Source: Mesonia aestuariivivens (GTDB taxonomy: Bacteria > Bacteroidota > Bacteroidia > Flavobacteriales > Flavobacteriaceae). From it: a stretch of 64,000 nucleotides of DNA. Position numbers and translations under genes: made by a program. Below, one piece after another: positions 9,598 to 18,667 of this stretch; positions within the stretch are counted from its first letter, which is position 1, and every line of letters starts with the position of its first letter. The notes below the pieces were generated by a model. It saw nothing but the letters and a program-made list of their open reading frames with translations, had not been told where the DNA came from and made no database searches. The DNA lies in NCBI RefSeq assembly GCF_019311235.1, contig NZ_JAHWDF010000014.1:20499-84498 (forward strand), written 5' to 3'.

Positions 9598-11373
9598 TTA
9601 TTCATCTACAATATTCATTTTTCTTAGCAAAAAGGAAGCATTCATATTTTGGCAAATTCCATCTTTAAATTTGTAATCAAAATGTAATTCATCGTTAATG
9701 ATTTCTGCATCAAAATAATGATTTTTTACCTGAGGTAATTCATTCGCTACTTCGCATAAACTCAAATCGTGCGTGGCAATAATTCCGGTAGAGTGGGAGT
9801 TAATGAGTTTTTCTACAAACTTTCTAGAGCCAATTGCTTTATCGGTAGAGTTGGTTCCTTTTAAAATTTCATCAAGAATAATAAAATATTTGTCACTCTT
9901 AATTTCATCTACAATAAATTTTAGTCGGCTTAATTCTGAATAGAAATAAGAAGCTTCATCGGCAAGCGAATCTACCGTTCGCATACTGGTAATGAGTTTT
10001 ATGGGCGAATATTCACAAGTTTTTGCACATACAGGAAGCCCTATATTTCCCATGACGAGTTGCAGAGAAACTGTTCTTAAAAATGTACTTTTTCCTGCCA
10101 TATTAGCGCCAGTAATGATAAAAAATTCTTGCTCATCAATCTGGTAATCATTCTTCACCGCATCTTTAGGATTAATCAATGGGTGTACCGCTTCTGTAGT
10201 TTTTAAAATAACATCATTTTGCTGAATACTAGGATAGGTGTAAGATTGATGATTAAAAGCAAAACCACCTAACGAATTATAAGCATCAAAATAATCAATC
10301 GCTTCAAACCAGTTTTCAGTGCGATTAGCATATTTTAAGATCCATTGTTCAAGCTCGTAAGCTTTCCACAAATCCCAAAGCATAAAACCACTTATTACTT
10401 GACCAAAAATCATAAAATTCTTACGTTCTAGCCCGTCTATAATTTTTGAAAATTCTTTCACTAGGTTAGATGCCTTTTTAGCTTTAATTTCAATTTGTTT
10501 TTGATGATTTTTATTAAGTTCAGCTTTAAAATCTTCATTTTCAATTAAACCTAATAATAAATGATATTGCTGAAAAGTACTTTGTATTTCACTTACATAG
10601 CCCGAAAGTTCATTTACCTTCTTAGCAAATCTGCTAATAATAATCCACCCGATAATAAACCAACCTGCTAAGTAAAACCAAGGTATATAATCTAAGGATA
10701 AAGCGATAAATAAAACTAACGAAACAGCAGAAAATACTTTGGGTAACCACTTAAAAACCGAAGGGACAAATGTTTTATAATCTTTAAACCATTGCAAAAT
10801 AATCGGAGCTTTAATCTTTGCTTTTGCCATTTTAGCGATGGCAGTAAACTCTTGTCTAAAGTTTAATTTTTCTGCAAGCTCTTGAATGCTATGTTGCTTT
10901 TTTTCAATATGCTCAATATTGTTACCACTTAATAAATTAGCTAATTTTTGTTTACCTGAAGCCAATGCGGTACGGTTGAGGTATTGAAAAAACGAACGCT
11001 TACCAAACAAATCGATATCTTGACTGAACTCGTGCTGCGGGTCTACAAATTCTTCCCCATTAGGCAAGTGATGAAAATTACGATTTAAAACGCTTATTTC
11101 TGTTTCATTTAATTGAATGAGTTGTTTTAGCTTTTCTTTATCCTGTTGAAGATCGGTATGTCTAGATACTAAATAAAGAAAAGAAGCAATTCCTAAAAAG
11201 ACAAAAAGTAATACTAACGATGTAATGCTCGAATAGAAATAAATTAAAAAGGCAAAAAGTAAAAAAGCCGTTAACCGAAGCATACTCGATGCAAATAGTT
11301 TTTTCTTAAGACTGTTTAGTGCCGTTTGGTGTTGCTCAATTTTATCTTGATAAACCGATAAAGGTGATTTCAT
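9598..11373 (-). CDS. Membrane-anchored MutS-family ATPase
   Basis: 591 residues. The C-terminal half is a MutS ATPase: Walker A TGANMAGKST (about 420), TSMRTVDSLADEASYFYSE, Walker B YFIILDEILKGTNS, and ATHDLSL. The N-terminal half carries hydrophobic pairs at about 28-70 and 215-250 and a lever/clamp-like coiled coil, but no mismatch-recognition domain. This is the flavobacterial 'MutS-like' protein rather than MutS1 or MutS2; a DNA repair role is not shown and membrane location is inferred from the spans. First gene of the minus-strand run ending at 7883, starting 54 bp after the YjbR gene. Confidence 0.82.
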   Translation of the reverse strand: MKSPLSVYQDKIEQHQTALNSLKKKLFASSMLRLTAFLLFAFLIYFYSSITSLVLLFVFLGIASFLYLVSRHTDLQQDKEKLKQLIQLNETEISVLNRNFHHLPNGEEFVDPQHEFSQDIDLFGKRSFFQYLNRTALASGKQKLANLLSGNNIEHIEKKQHSIQELAEKLNFRQEFTAIAKMAKAKIKAPIILQWFKDYKTFVPSVFKWLPKVFSAVSLVLFIALSLDYIPWFYLAGWFIIGWIIISRFAKKVNELSGYVSEIQSTFQQYHLLLGLIENEDFKAELNKNHQKQIEIKAKKASNLVKEFSKIIDGLERKNFMIFGQVISGFMLWDLWKAYELEQWILKYANRTENWFEAIDYFDAYNSLGGFAFNHQSYTYPSIQQNDVILKTTEAVHPLINPKDAVKNDYQIDEQEFFIITGANMAGKSTFLRTVSLQLVMGNIGLPVCAKTCEYSPIKLITSMRTVDSLADEASYFYSELSRLKFIVDEIKSDKYFIILDEILKGTNSTDKAIGSRKFVEKLINSHSTGIIATHDLSLCEVANELPQVKNHYFDAEIINDELHFDYKFKDGICQNMNASFLLRKMNIVDE

Positions 11374-11427
11374 GAATTTCTTATTGAAAGTATATGTAGT
11401 GCTAAAATACAGAACTTCTTTAAGAAT

Positions 11428-11805
11428 TTAGGATTGCATTTCTTTTAATTCTTGCTTTTGTTTTTGGGTAAGTTTACTTACTACCAATTCGTAGCTATGC
11501 GTAATAAAATGCTTAAGTTGTTGGTCGTTGAGTTGCGAACCATTAACGATTACCGTATTCCAATGTTTTTTATTCATATGGTAACCGGCGTAAATTTCTT
11601 CTGGATATTTTTCGCGAAGTTCTAGCGCTTTTTCAGGATCGCATTTTACATTAATAGCCGGTTCTCCTAATTCCCATTTTTCTAACGAGACTAACCCAAA
11701 CATTTTCCCCATAACTTTAAAAACCAAGGTGTCTTCATTAAACGGGAAGTCTTCTGTGGCTCCTTTAAAATTTAAAAAATATTCGCGTAGTTCTAAAATA
11801 TCCAT
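11428..11805 (-). CDS. MmcQ/YjbR family protein
   Basis: 125 residues, full length for this family of small cyclophilin-like-fold proteins (DUF419). Seen: PFNEDTLVFKVMGKMFGLV near the N-terminus, KCDPEKALELREKYPE, and GYHMNKKHWNTVIVNG. Often annotated as DNA-binding by structural analogy, but no biochemical role is established. Two bases separate it from the DUF4230 gene upstream, so they are probably cotranscribed. Confidence 0.88.
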   Translation of the reverse strand: MDILELREYFLNFKGATEDFPFNEDTLVFKVMGKMFGLVSLEKWELGEPAINVKCDPEKALELREKYPEEIYAGYHMNKKHWNTVIVNGSQLNDQQLKHFITHSYELVVSKLTQKQKQELKEMQS

Positions 11806-11807
11806 TA

Positions 11808-12446
11808 TTATTTTTCTATTTCTTTTTTAAATTTAGCTGAAGACAATTGTTGCGGATTACTATTAATTTCTAAAGCCGAATAGTCTAATTTCCAATTGAT
11901 AGTTTCTACTAATTTTTCGATGAGATGAATGGTTTCTAAGGCTTGCGAAGAAGCTTCTTTTAACAAACCGCTGTTTGGTATTTTATCTACAATATGTTGC
12001 TTGGCTTCACGGTTAATATCGGTTAAATCTGAAGAAGTAAAAGGGTTAGCCCAGCCTTCACGTTTGTCGTAATATTTAAAATCGGTTTCTATCGTTAAGA
12101 GTTCTGGTTGTGGGAAGTTGCTTAAGAAAATAGTTTTCTTTTCAACATCAGAATTTAATTTTAATTTGGTTAAATCAAAGCCTACGTGGGCTTTCGCTTC
12201 AATGAGGATAAGTGCTTTTTTACTCCCTAAAAACAAATTTAACCACTTATCTTTCATATTGTGGTAATGGTAAATTTCAGAAAAGTCACCTTCAACGGTA
12301 ATAAATTTACAAACTGCTCTTATTTTTTCCATCAATACGATAGATTGATGTTCTTCATTCTCTTTTCGCTTCGATTTATTAAAGAATGAATATATAAAAT
12401 ATGCTACAATTGCGCCGGCAGCCAAGCCTATAAATAATAATTCCAT
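11808..12446 (-). CDS. DUF4230 domain protein with N-terminal membrane anchor
   Basis: 212 residues. One membrane span (about 3-20), then a basic stop-transfer KSKRKE and a soluble domain typical of DUF4230 (ICKFITVEGDFSEIYHY; KKALILIEAKAHVGFDLTKL). Function unknown; relatives sit in the envelope. Packed between YjbR (2 bp) and DUF4260 (2 bp), which suggests one operon of small, unrelated-looking proteins. Confidence 0.8.
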   Translation of the reverse strand: MELLFIGLAAGAIVAYFIYSFFNKSKRKENEEHQSIVLMEKIRAVCKFITVEGDFSEIYHYHNMKDKWLNLFLGSKKALILIEAKAHVGFDLTKLKLNSDVEKKTIFLSNFPQPELLTIETDFKYYDKREGWANPFTSSDLTDINREAKQHIVDKIPNSGLLKEASSQALETIHLIEKLVETINWKLDYSALEINSNPQQLSSAKFKKEIEK

Positions 12447-12448
12447 AG

Positions 12449-12766
12449 TTAATTTCCTATTTCTCCCAAATGTGTAAATTTAAAACCTTTTTTCAATTTA
12501 AGGCCATAACCGAGAATTCTATCAAAACACGAGTGAGAAAAAAACACAATCCCTAGCATTTGAATGATTTCAGAAGTTATTAAAATTCCGAAGAAATAAA
12601 TAGTAATTGCCACAAATTTATGATGTAATAGGTTGTACGTTATTGCTCCAATTTTTTCGTTTAAAACATAGCCCAGCATTCCAATATCAGGTGCAAAAAA
12701 TAAAGCCACAAACCACCACCAAGAGAGTTCAAGTTGATAAAATAAAAATACGCCAAGCATTAACAT
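12449..12766 (-). CDS. DUF4260 small membrane protein
   Basis: 105 residues from the first ATG, with three hydrophobic segments and the family motif WWWFVALFFAPDIGMLGY followed by GAITYNLLHHK. Function unknown. The reading frame continues upstream without a stop for 14 codons and encodes KTSLKLEEL, which matches the start I expect for this family, but its first codon (12799-12797) is ATA, not ATG. Either translation starts at the ATG given here with a shortened first helix, or the original ATG has mutated and a rare start is used. Confidence 0.78.
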   Translation of the reverse strand: MLMLGVFLFYQLELSWWWFVALFFAPDIGMLGYVLNEKIGAITYNLLHHKFVAITIYFFGILITSEIIQMLGIVFFSHSCFDRILGYGLKLKKGFKFTHLGEIGN

Positions 12767-12890
12767 TGCGAGTTCTTCAAGTTTCAGTGATGTTTTTATG
12801 TTAGATAATTTTTAAATAGAATACTCAAAAGAACGCTTTGATAAGATTAATATGACAATTCTTTAAAAAGTTTAGACTTCAACTTCAATT

Positions 12891-13637
12891 TTAGAGTATT
12901 TTATAAAGCACGGGTTTACTAGGTGTAGCATCATTTTTTATTGAAGCAATTTGTAAATTAATTAAATAATTACCGTCTTCAATTTTATTAGAAACGTAAA
13001 TAAGTTCAGTAATGGTGGCATTTAGACGTGTGTTTTCAGGATAATTCCAAAAGGCACGATGGGCTAACAACTCTCCGTTATCTTTCTCTTTATCTACCGA
13101 GGGTAAATCTATTAAAAGATGATTTATTCCACATTCTCGAATGTAAATAGCAGCTTCTTCTAATAAGTAAGGCCAATTGGTGTGGCTGTATTTTTGGTGT
13201 CTTTTCGCTTTGGTGTTAGGTAGGGTTCTAATCACTAAAGCCTCGGCTTCATTTTTGGTTAAATAATGTTGTAATTGTTTTTTAGAAATGGCAAAGTCTT
13301 TTTTATAGTTTTCGGGTACTAAAGAAATGACTTTAGCTTTAAAGAAAAATTGTTTTAAGGCTTTATTTACGCTATAAAATTTTTCAGAAATATGTCCTAC
13401 AGATTCGGTGTGGGTTCCGTGAGCGTGAGGGTTAAATTGAATATTATTAAAGTTTACAGAAGCACCTTCTGAGACTTTGGCGATCCATTTTCCATCTTTT
13501 ACCGGTTGTATAGCGGGCTGATCTACATACCAAGCAGTAGGATTATTTTCATCTCCGCTTAGTGTGATAGAAATATCTAGCGGTTGAGATAAATCTACGG
13601 TAATCTCATCTTTTTCGAGCTGAATTTTAGCAATCAT
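12891..13637 (-). CDS. Cyclase / kynurenine formamidase-like hydrolase
   Basis: 248 residues. PF04199-type metal hydrolase. The metal-binding motif HAHGTHTESVGH (about 91-102, normally HxGTHxDxPxH) is visible, followed by the usual central VIRTLPN strand and the late ITELIYVSN. In this flavobacterial branch the Asp of the classical motif is replaced by Glu. The reaction is unknown; kynurenine formamidase is the characterised relative. Single gene, spaced from both neighbours. Confidence 0.8.
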   Translation of the reverse strand: MIAKIQLEKDEITVDLSQPLDISITLSGDENNPTAWYVDQPAIQPVKDGKWIAKVSEGASVNFNNIQFNPHAHGTHTESVGHISEKFYSVNKALKQFFFKAKVISLVPENYKKDFAISKKQLQHYLTKNEAEALVIRTLPNTKAKRHQKYSHTNWPYLLEEAAIYIRECGINHLLIDLPSVDKEKDNGELLAHRAFWNYPENTRLNATITELIYVSNKIEDGNYLINLQIASIKNDATPSKPVLYKIL

Positions 13638-13703
13638 AAGCGTAATTTGGTTTAGCTCTAATGTAAATAATTCAAACTAAAACAATCTGAAACTTGGGTT
13701 GTT

Positions 13704-13889
13704 TTAGTGTAAAGAAGTTTTAATCAGAAAGAGAATACCTATAAAGGCTAAAAACCCTATTAAAATTAAAAAACTCCATTTATAATATTTTTTGTGAAGT
13801 TTGGCATCTTTGCGATAACTAATCACCATGATGATGGTAAAAGCAATCACAAAAAAAACAGCGAACATCCATTGGCCTTCGGTAAACAT
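13704..13889 (-). CDS. Small two-span membrane protein
   Basis: 61 residues: spans at about 8-24 and 40-57 joined by a basic loop (YRKDAKLHKKYYKW). No known domain recognised. It is likely real because it has a clean hydrophobic/basic layout, an ATG start, and a tight position between the cyclase and the divergent MazG-like gene (34 bp away). Confidence 0.65.
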   Translation of the reverse strand: MFTEGQWMFAVFFVIAFTIIMVISYRKDAKLHKKYYKWSFLILIGFLAFIGILFLIKTSLH

Positions 13890-13923
13890 TTTTTCTATTT
13901 TTAGACAAAATTAATCTATTATT

Positions 13924-14310
13924 ATGAAGAAACGTATTGACGCTGTAAAAGAATTTCATACCGCTTTTGGTTTAGGCTATCAAGAAGAGTTAACCGCTAG
14001 TTTGGGAAAGGCCAAAAATTTACTTCGCTTTAATTTAATGAAAGAAGAAAACGAAGAATATTTAGAAGCTGCGAATAATGAAGACCTAGTAGAAGTTGCC
14101 GATGCCCTTGGCGATATGCTTTACATACTTTGCGGTACGATTATAGAGCATGGTATGCAGCATAAAATAGAAGAGGTTTTTGAAGAAATACAGCGCAGCA
14201 ATATGAGCAAACTAGGCGCCGATGGAAAACCTATTTATCGAGAAGACGGTAAAGTTTTAAAAGGGCCAAATTACTTTAAACCCAATATTAAAGAGATATT
14301 AGAAAAGTAA
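13924..14310 (+). CDS. MazG-like nucleoside triphosphate pyrophosphohydrolase
   Basis: 128 residues. All-alpha NTP pyrophosphatase related to MazG and HisE. The metal-binding pattern is visible as KEENEEYLEA (EExxE) and EVADALGDMLYIL (ExxD). The C-terminal tail GKPIYREDGKVLKGPNYFKP is typical of the phosphoribosyl-ATP-pyrophosphohydrolase-like subgroup with about this length. It would hydrolyse NTPs to NMP and PPi, a house-cleaning role; the true substrate is unknown. Monocistronic, transcribed away from 13704-13889. Confidence 0.85.
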   Translation: MKKRIDAVKEFHTAFGLGYQEELTASLGKAKNLLRFNLMKEENEEYLEAANNEDLVEVADALGDMLYILCGTIIEHGMQHKIEEVFEEIQRSNMSKLGADGKPIYREDGKVLKGPNYFKPNIKEILEK

Positions 14311-14318
14311 AATAAGGT

Positions 14319-14490
14319 GTTGCCTACGGCCGGGCTATCTGTTGCAAGTCCGCAGTAAAAACTTCAAAAAACTAAGCGTCTAAAAAGCTTCTTAGGTCGC
14401 TCTTTAGACGCTTGTTTTTTGATAAGTTTATTTCTTTACGGGCTTTCCACGACTATCCCTAACACAGATGTAGAGGGCTATAGCTTTAAC
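14319..14490. repeat. Structured intergenic repeat with inner hairpin
   Basis: This 200-bp gap holds no gene. It contains a G+C-rich left part (GCCTACGGCCGGGCTATC) and a right part (ACGGGCTTTCCACG, then CCCTAACAC). The outer ends GTGTTGCC and CCCTAACAC are roughly complementary. In the centre an 11-bp perfect stem AAGCGTCTAAA / TTTAGACGCTT (14374-14384 / 14403-14413), followed by a T-run, can terminate the upstream gene. I recall similar GGGCT...TCCCTAACGC elements dispersed in flavobacterial genomes, but that is from memory. Confidence 0.5.
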
Positions 14491-14510
14491 TTTAAAAATA
14501 CCTGTTTAGA

Positions 14511-16412
14511 TTACCTGTATTCTAGAATATGAGGTTCGCGGTATTCATATTCATCTAACCTAAATAAGTTATCAAAATTACCATCGAAGCGCATGATATT
14601 TTCTCCTCTTCCGGGAACTTTCGGGAAAAATGAAAAAGAGAGCTTTATACTTTCAAAAACAAAATAATCATTACTAATTAAAAAGCCGAAACCAAATCTC
14701 GTATACAAATCATTTTTAAAAAATGGTTGAGGTGCTTCACCAATAAAACCTAAATCAAACCCAATAAACGGACTCATACGAAAACCCCACCAACTAAAGG
14801 GAACATAAGATTGAGTCTGAAAGTTAAAGACAAACTTTCGGGTCCCAAAAACTTCATTGCTATTAAAACCATCTATACCATAATAGCCGCCTAAATTTAA
14901 ACGATCTTTAATAATATCTTTTCGATTAATCCCAACGGTCATATTTGTTTTTACAAATTGACGCATATACCAATTGCCAAAATGAAATATAGGAGTAAAA
15001 TAGGTGCCTTGGGCTTTAAATAATGATTGTCTAGTTTCACCATTTCTAAAATAACTTCCGTATTGTAAATTAGCAGCTAAGTAACCAAAATCTGCAAAAT
15101 AATTGGTAAGCGTGAGGTCTACTCCTAAGTAAAAATTATTTTCACCATTTTGACTTTGTACTCCAGAATTAATAAAATAACTGTGTCCCACACCAATATC
15201 TTCAATATCTCCGTTTCTAAAAATATAACGATCTCGAACATAGTTTACTTGTCGAATACCAATAGAACCCAATTTGATGTTTTGATTAGAGAAAAATGCA
15301 ACTGAATCTACTTTTTCGTCAGGTTTTTCTAAAAATTTCTGAGTAGAATAGCGTGCGGCAATAATAATGTTGGTAGGTAAATCTCCTTTTTCTGTTCTTT
15401 TTTGAAGTGGAATCGCAAGGCCTCCCCAGGTATCAAGCCCCTCTGTCTTAATAGGTTTTCTAACAATAGTATCTAAAACTTGATTATAAAAATTTTCATA
15501 GTATTGGCGTTTATATAAACTTACTTCTCCCGCCCAACGTGTGTAGGGAGAATAAAAATTTCTATTTATTCTAGCCGTATTAAGGTAAGATTGATCTACT
15601 TCTACATCTCTAAACACTTCAGCGTTTATATAAGTGTTGTATAAGTTTTGAGCTTTATAACCTAATGTAAAACCTGTGTTTTCTTTTTGATCAAAGTCTT
15701 GTTTATAAGCGGTAGTGTATTGATGACCTAATCCAAAGAAATTATATTCTCGAAGCCTAATTTCTCCTTTGCTGGTAGAAATATCACCATCAATTCCTAA
15801 GCTCCAACTGTCTAAAACATAAATATGTAAATCTATAGAGTCTGAAGATTTTGTAATTTCTTCGGGCCTAATAAGGGCTCTTCTTATAAATTTTCGACTT
15901 CTTAATAAACGCTCAGATTCTAAAACTAATAAAGAGTCTAAGGGTTTGTTTTTTTCTAATAAAATTAAACCTCGTACTGTAAAAGGTTTAGTTTTGGCGT
16001 GTAGCACATTACCATAATTATCAATACGCTTCGAGGGTTTTACGGTGGTATCTTTTTCACTATACCCAAAAGGATCGTAAGTAGTGATTTTAATTTTTCT
16101 AATTATTTTACCCTGATGGTCTGAAAAATCACGTTGAAGTAAATCTTCAATTTTTTTATTTGATTTTTTTTTATTGGAAGGGTTTACCGGTTCAAACATT
16201 AAACCGTGTAAAAGCTTAGTAAACTTACTACCTTTAGATTTGTTTTGTAATTTTTTATAAAAGGCTTCACTTCTTGCGAGTTGAATAGAGTCTCGCTTAC
16301 CAATGGTAGACAATGTATCCTTTTTTTGCGCAAAAAGGGGCAGACAGACAAAGCAATATAAAAGAAACACGTACCTCAATTCGAAACCATCATTTGTGTA
16401 AGAAACAAACAT
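14511..16412 (-). CDS. Outer-membrane beta-barrel protein of the BamA/surface-antigen type
   Basis: 633 residues. The signal peptide ends at about LPLFAQ; translation may begin slightly downstream of the first ATG, at the TTG/GTG codons of LRYVFLLYCF, since the 11 residues before it are polar. Residues about 85-210 look like one POTRA domain (IRKIKITTYDPF; FTVRGLILLEKNKPLDSL). The remainder is barrel strands with aromatic girdles. It lacks the full set of POTRA domains of BamA, so it may be a surface antigen or a two-partner/patatin-type barrel. Minus-strand, downstream of ilvE but behind its own terminator. Confidence 0.78.
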   Translation of the reverse strand: MFVSYTNDGFELRYVFLLYCFVCLPLFAQKKDTLSTIGKRDSIQLARSEAFYKKLQNKSKGSKFTKLLHGLMFEPVNPSNKKKSNKKIEDLLQRDFSDHQGKIIRKIKITTYDPFGYSEKDTTVKPSKRIDNYGNVLHAKTKPFTVRGLILLEKNKPLDSLLVLESERLLRSRKFIRRALIRPEEITKSSDSIDLHIYVLDSWSLGIDGDISTSKGEIRLREYNFFGLGHQYTTAYKQDFDQKENTGFTLGYKAQNLYNTYINAEVFRDVEVDQSYLNTARINRNFYSPYTRWAGEVSLYKRQYYENFYNQVLDTIVRKPIKTEGLDTWGGLAIPLQKRTEKGDLPTNIIIAARYSTQKFLEKPDEKVDSVAFFSNQNIKLGSIGIRQVNYVRDRYIFRNGDIEDIGVGHSYFINSGVQSQNGENNFYLGVDLTLTNYFADFGYLAANLQYGSYFRNGETRQSLFKAQGTYFTPIFHFGNWYMRQFVKTNMTVGINRKDIIKDRLNLGGYYGIDGFNSNEVFGTRKFVFNFQTQSYVPFSWWGFRMSPFIGFDLGFIGEAPQPFFKNDLYTRFGFGFLISNDYFVFESIKLSFSFFPKVPGRGENIMRFDGNFDNLFRLDEYEYREPHILEYR

Positions 16413-16461
16413 AGATATTTTTTCTTAATCAAGATTAATAGTTAACGCTTAGCTACATAAA

Positions 16462-16491
16462 AAAATGCGTTACTTTTTAGTAACGCATTTT
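16462..16491. terminator. Terminator behind ilvE
   Basis: 12-bp perfect stem AAAATGCGTTAC / GTAACGCATTTT with a 6-nt loop, directly after the ilvE stop on the minus strand. Confidence 0.88.
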
Positions 16492-16510
16492 AATTGATAG
16501 AAGAACTGAA

Positions 16511-17578
16511 TTATTTCACTTCGTAAGTCCATCCAAATTTATCTTCAGCCAAGTTATATTGAATATCTTGAAGCATTTTTTTGAATTTAGCGCCATAAGA
16601 GTTTTCTATTTCTGGTAATTCGTAATAATTATCATTAAAGTCAAACCCTAAAAACGGAACGATAGTCGCAGCAGTTCCTGCTCCAAAAATCTCTTTTAAT
16701 GCTCCATTTTTTGCAGCTTCTACAATTTCTCTAACAGCTACTCTTCTTACTTCTACATCTACACCCTCTTCTTCGGCTAGGGCAATAATACTTTTTCTAG
16801 TAATACCATCTAAAATACGATCATTGGTTGGGGCTGTAATTAATTTATCACCCACTCTAAAGAACACATTCATCGTTCCACATTCTTCTAAATATTCGTG
16901 GGTGTTTGCGTCTGTCCAAATCACTTGATCGTAGCCTTTTTCTTTTGCTAAATTAGTAGGGTAAAACTGAGCAGCATAGTTTCCGGCAGCTTTTGCATAA
17001 CCCACACCGCCATCTGCTGAACGGCTATATTTTTGAGCAATGGTAACTTTTACCGGATTAGAATAATAAGCTTTTGCTGGGCAGCAAATAATAATAAAAC
17101 GGTACTCGCTAGAAGGAGAAGCCGATACTCCATTTTCTGTACCAATAACAAAGGGTCTAATGTAGAGAGAATTTCCTTTTCCCTTTTTAATCCAATCTTT
17201 ATCGAGTTCTAAAATAGTTTCTAAAGCTTCAAAAAAGTATTCTTTAGGGAAAGCAGGCATTGCTAATCGTTCTGCTGAAATATTAATTCTTTTAAAGTTA
17301 TCTTCTGGTCTAAATAACCAAATTTTATCATCTTCATCTTTAAAGGCTTTCATCCCTTCAAATACCGCTTGACCGTAATGAAAAACTTTAGCAGAAGGTT
17401 CCATAGGTATTGGCCCATAGGGTAAAACCTGTGGAGTTTGCCACTTTCCATCTTTATAGTCACAAATCATCATGTGGTCAGAACAATGCTTACCAAATGC
17501 TAAATTGTCAAAATCTACCTCATTTATCCTAGTGGCAGAAGTTTTTGTGATGTCTAAAGTGGTCCTTTGAGTTTCCAT
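16511..17578 (-). CDS. ilvE: Branched-chain amino acid aminotransferase
   Basis: 355 residues, class IV PLP-dependent fold. It catalyses the last step of Val/Leu/Ile synthesis and the first of their breakdown, with 2-oxoglutarate. Seen: FHYGQAVFEGMKAF, RPEDNFKRINISAERLAMP, the PLP lysine region GGVGYAKAAGNYAAQ, EYLEECGTMNVFFR, and GITRKSIIALA. Length and motifs match the larger (type II) BCAT group. Transcribed alone; a -7-like TACTTTTG (17609-17602) lies upstream of the ATG. Confidence 0.95.
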   Translation of the reverse strand: METQRTTLDITKTSATRINEVDFDNLAFGKHCSDHMMICDYKDGKWQTPQVLPYGPIPMEPSAKVFHYGQAVFEGMKAFKDEDDKIWLFRPEDNFKRINISAERLAMPAFPKEYFFEALETILELDKDWIKKGKGNSLYIRPFVIGTENGVSASPSSEYRFIIICCPAKAYYSNPVKVTIAQKYSRSADGGVGYAKAAGNYAAQFYPTNLAKEKGYDQVIWTDANTHEYLEECGTMNVFFRVGDKLITAPTNDRILDGITRKSIIALAEEEGVDVEVRRVAVREIVEAAKNGALKEIFGAGTAATIVPFLGFDFNDNYYELPEIENSYGAKFKKMLQDIQYNLAEDKFGWTYEVK

Positions 17579-17624
17579 TATTTGTGTTTTAAAAGTTTTT
17601 ACAAAAGTATTAAATTAAAAATAC

Positions 17625-17653
17625 TTGAAGAAATTCTAATATTCTTAAATTTG
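17625..17653 (+). promoter_or_regulatory. Promoter of the DUF4920-lipoprotein-mnmD unit
   Basis: TTG (17625-17627), 18-bp spacer, TAAATTTG (17646-17653), matching the Bacteroidota -33/-7 consensus. The first ATG follows 35 bp later. Confidence 0.6.
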
Positions 17654-17688
17654 TATTAAATTATCATCAGTTAAAACCTATTAAAATT

Positions 17689-18222
17689 ATGAAAAAAATA
17701 ATTTTCACCCTTTCCATTTTAGCTATGCTAAGTTGTAAAGATGATTCTAGTAAAAGTTCTCAAAAAAATGCCCAAGATTCCGACGATATGTCAATTTCGA
17801 CCTCTGAAGATTTTACCAGTTTTGGAGATAAAATAGATCAAAAAAATGTGTTGAGCGCTTCAGTAATGAAAGAAAAATTCCAAAATCTAAAAGTTGGAGA
17901 TACCTTAGCTGTTAAATTTGAATCTAAAGTAGATAAGGTTTGCAAGAAAAAAGGATGCTGGATGACTTTAAAATTAGACGATTCATTAACCACCTTCGTA
18001 AAATTTAAAGATTATAGCTTTTTTGTACCCTTAAATGCAGAAAACAGAACAACTATTGTAGAAGGTAAAGCTTATGTGACAGAAACTTCTGTGCAAGAAT
18101 TACAGCATTACGCCAAAGATGCAGGTAAATCTGAAGAAGAAATTGCAGCCATTACCGCGCCAGAACAAGAATATGCAATCATGGCAACTGGAGTGTTAAT
18201 GCAAACTCCAAAGGCAAATTAA
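17689..18222 (+). CDS. DUF4920 lipoprotein
   Basis: 177 residues. Lipobox at LAMLSC (Cys about 16). After a Ser/Asp-rich linker comes a small OB-like domain typical of DUF4920: VGDTLAVKFESKVDKVCKKKGCWMTLKL, with a conserved Cys pair in VCKKKGCW that could bind a metal or form a disulfide. The family function is unknown. The stop codon overlaps the next ATG by one base (TAATG), so translation is coupled. Confidence 0.85.
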   Translation: MKKIIFTLSILAMLSCKDDSSKSSQKNAQDSDDMSISTSEDFTSFGDKIDQKNVLSASVMKEKFQNLKVGDTLAVKFESKVDKVCKKKGCWMTLKLDDSLTTFVKFKDYSFFVPLNAENRTTIVEGKAYVTETSVQELQHYAKDAGKSEEEIAAITAPEQEYAIMATGVLMQTPKAN

Positions 18223-18665
18223 TGAGACCTTATCTTTTATATAGTTTTGCGGCTTTACTTTTTATAAGTTGCAATCAAACTAAGAAAGAAAAAATAACGT
18301 TAAAGGATAGTGAAAATATAACTACGCCATTTCAGCTTTATCAAATGTCTGAAATGGCTTCTTTTATGGAAGAGATGTACAATGCTCATCAACTCTTAAA
18401 GCGTGAAATTTTAAAAGGCGAAACCCCAGATAGTTTGAGCTATAATTTACTAAAACTTCATACCGCAAAGATGACCGATAGTGCTGCTTATGATGCACAA
18501 TATAAAATGATGGCTGATTTATTTATTGAGTATGAAGAAAAAATAATAGCTGAGCCAGAGCAGGTAAAGCAAAATTATAATCAGGCGATTAACATGTGTA
18601 TTTCTTGTCATCAACTAAAATGTACCGGACCTATACTTCGAATTAAAAAATTACTTATTCCTTAA
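18222..18665 (+). CDS. Small lipoprotein with a single CxxCH motif
   Basis: 147 residues. Signal with lipobox LLFISC (Cys about 17). A helical middle part (residues 40-120) is followed near the end by MCISCHQLKC. CISCH has the form of a c-type heme attachment site. The fold would be a four-helix c'-like cytochrome in length and layout, but only one heme motif and no clear distal Met are visible. It is coupled to the DUF4920 gene and sits 2 bp before mnmD. The redox role is inferred. Confidence 0.7.
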   Translation: MRPYLLYSFAALLFISCNQTKKEKITLKDSENITTPFQLYQMSEMASFMEEMYNAHQLLKREILKGETPDSLSYNLLKLHTAKMTDSAAYDAQYKMMADLFIEYEEKIIAEPEQVKQNYNQAINMCISCHQLKCTGPILRIKKLLIP

Positions 18666-18667
18666 TA

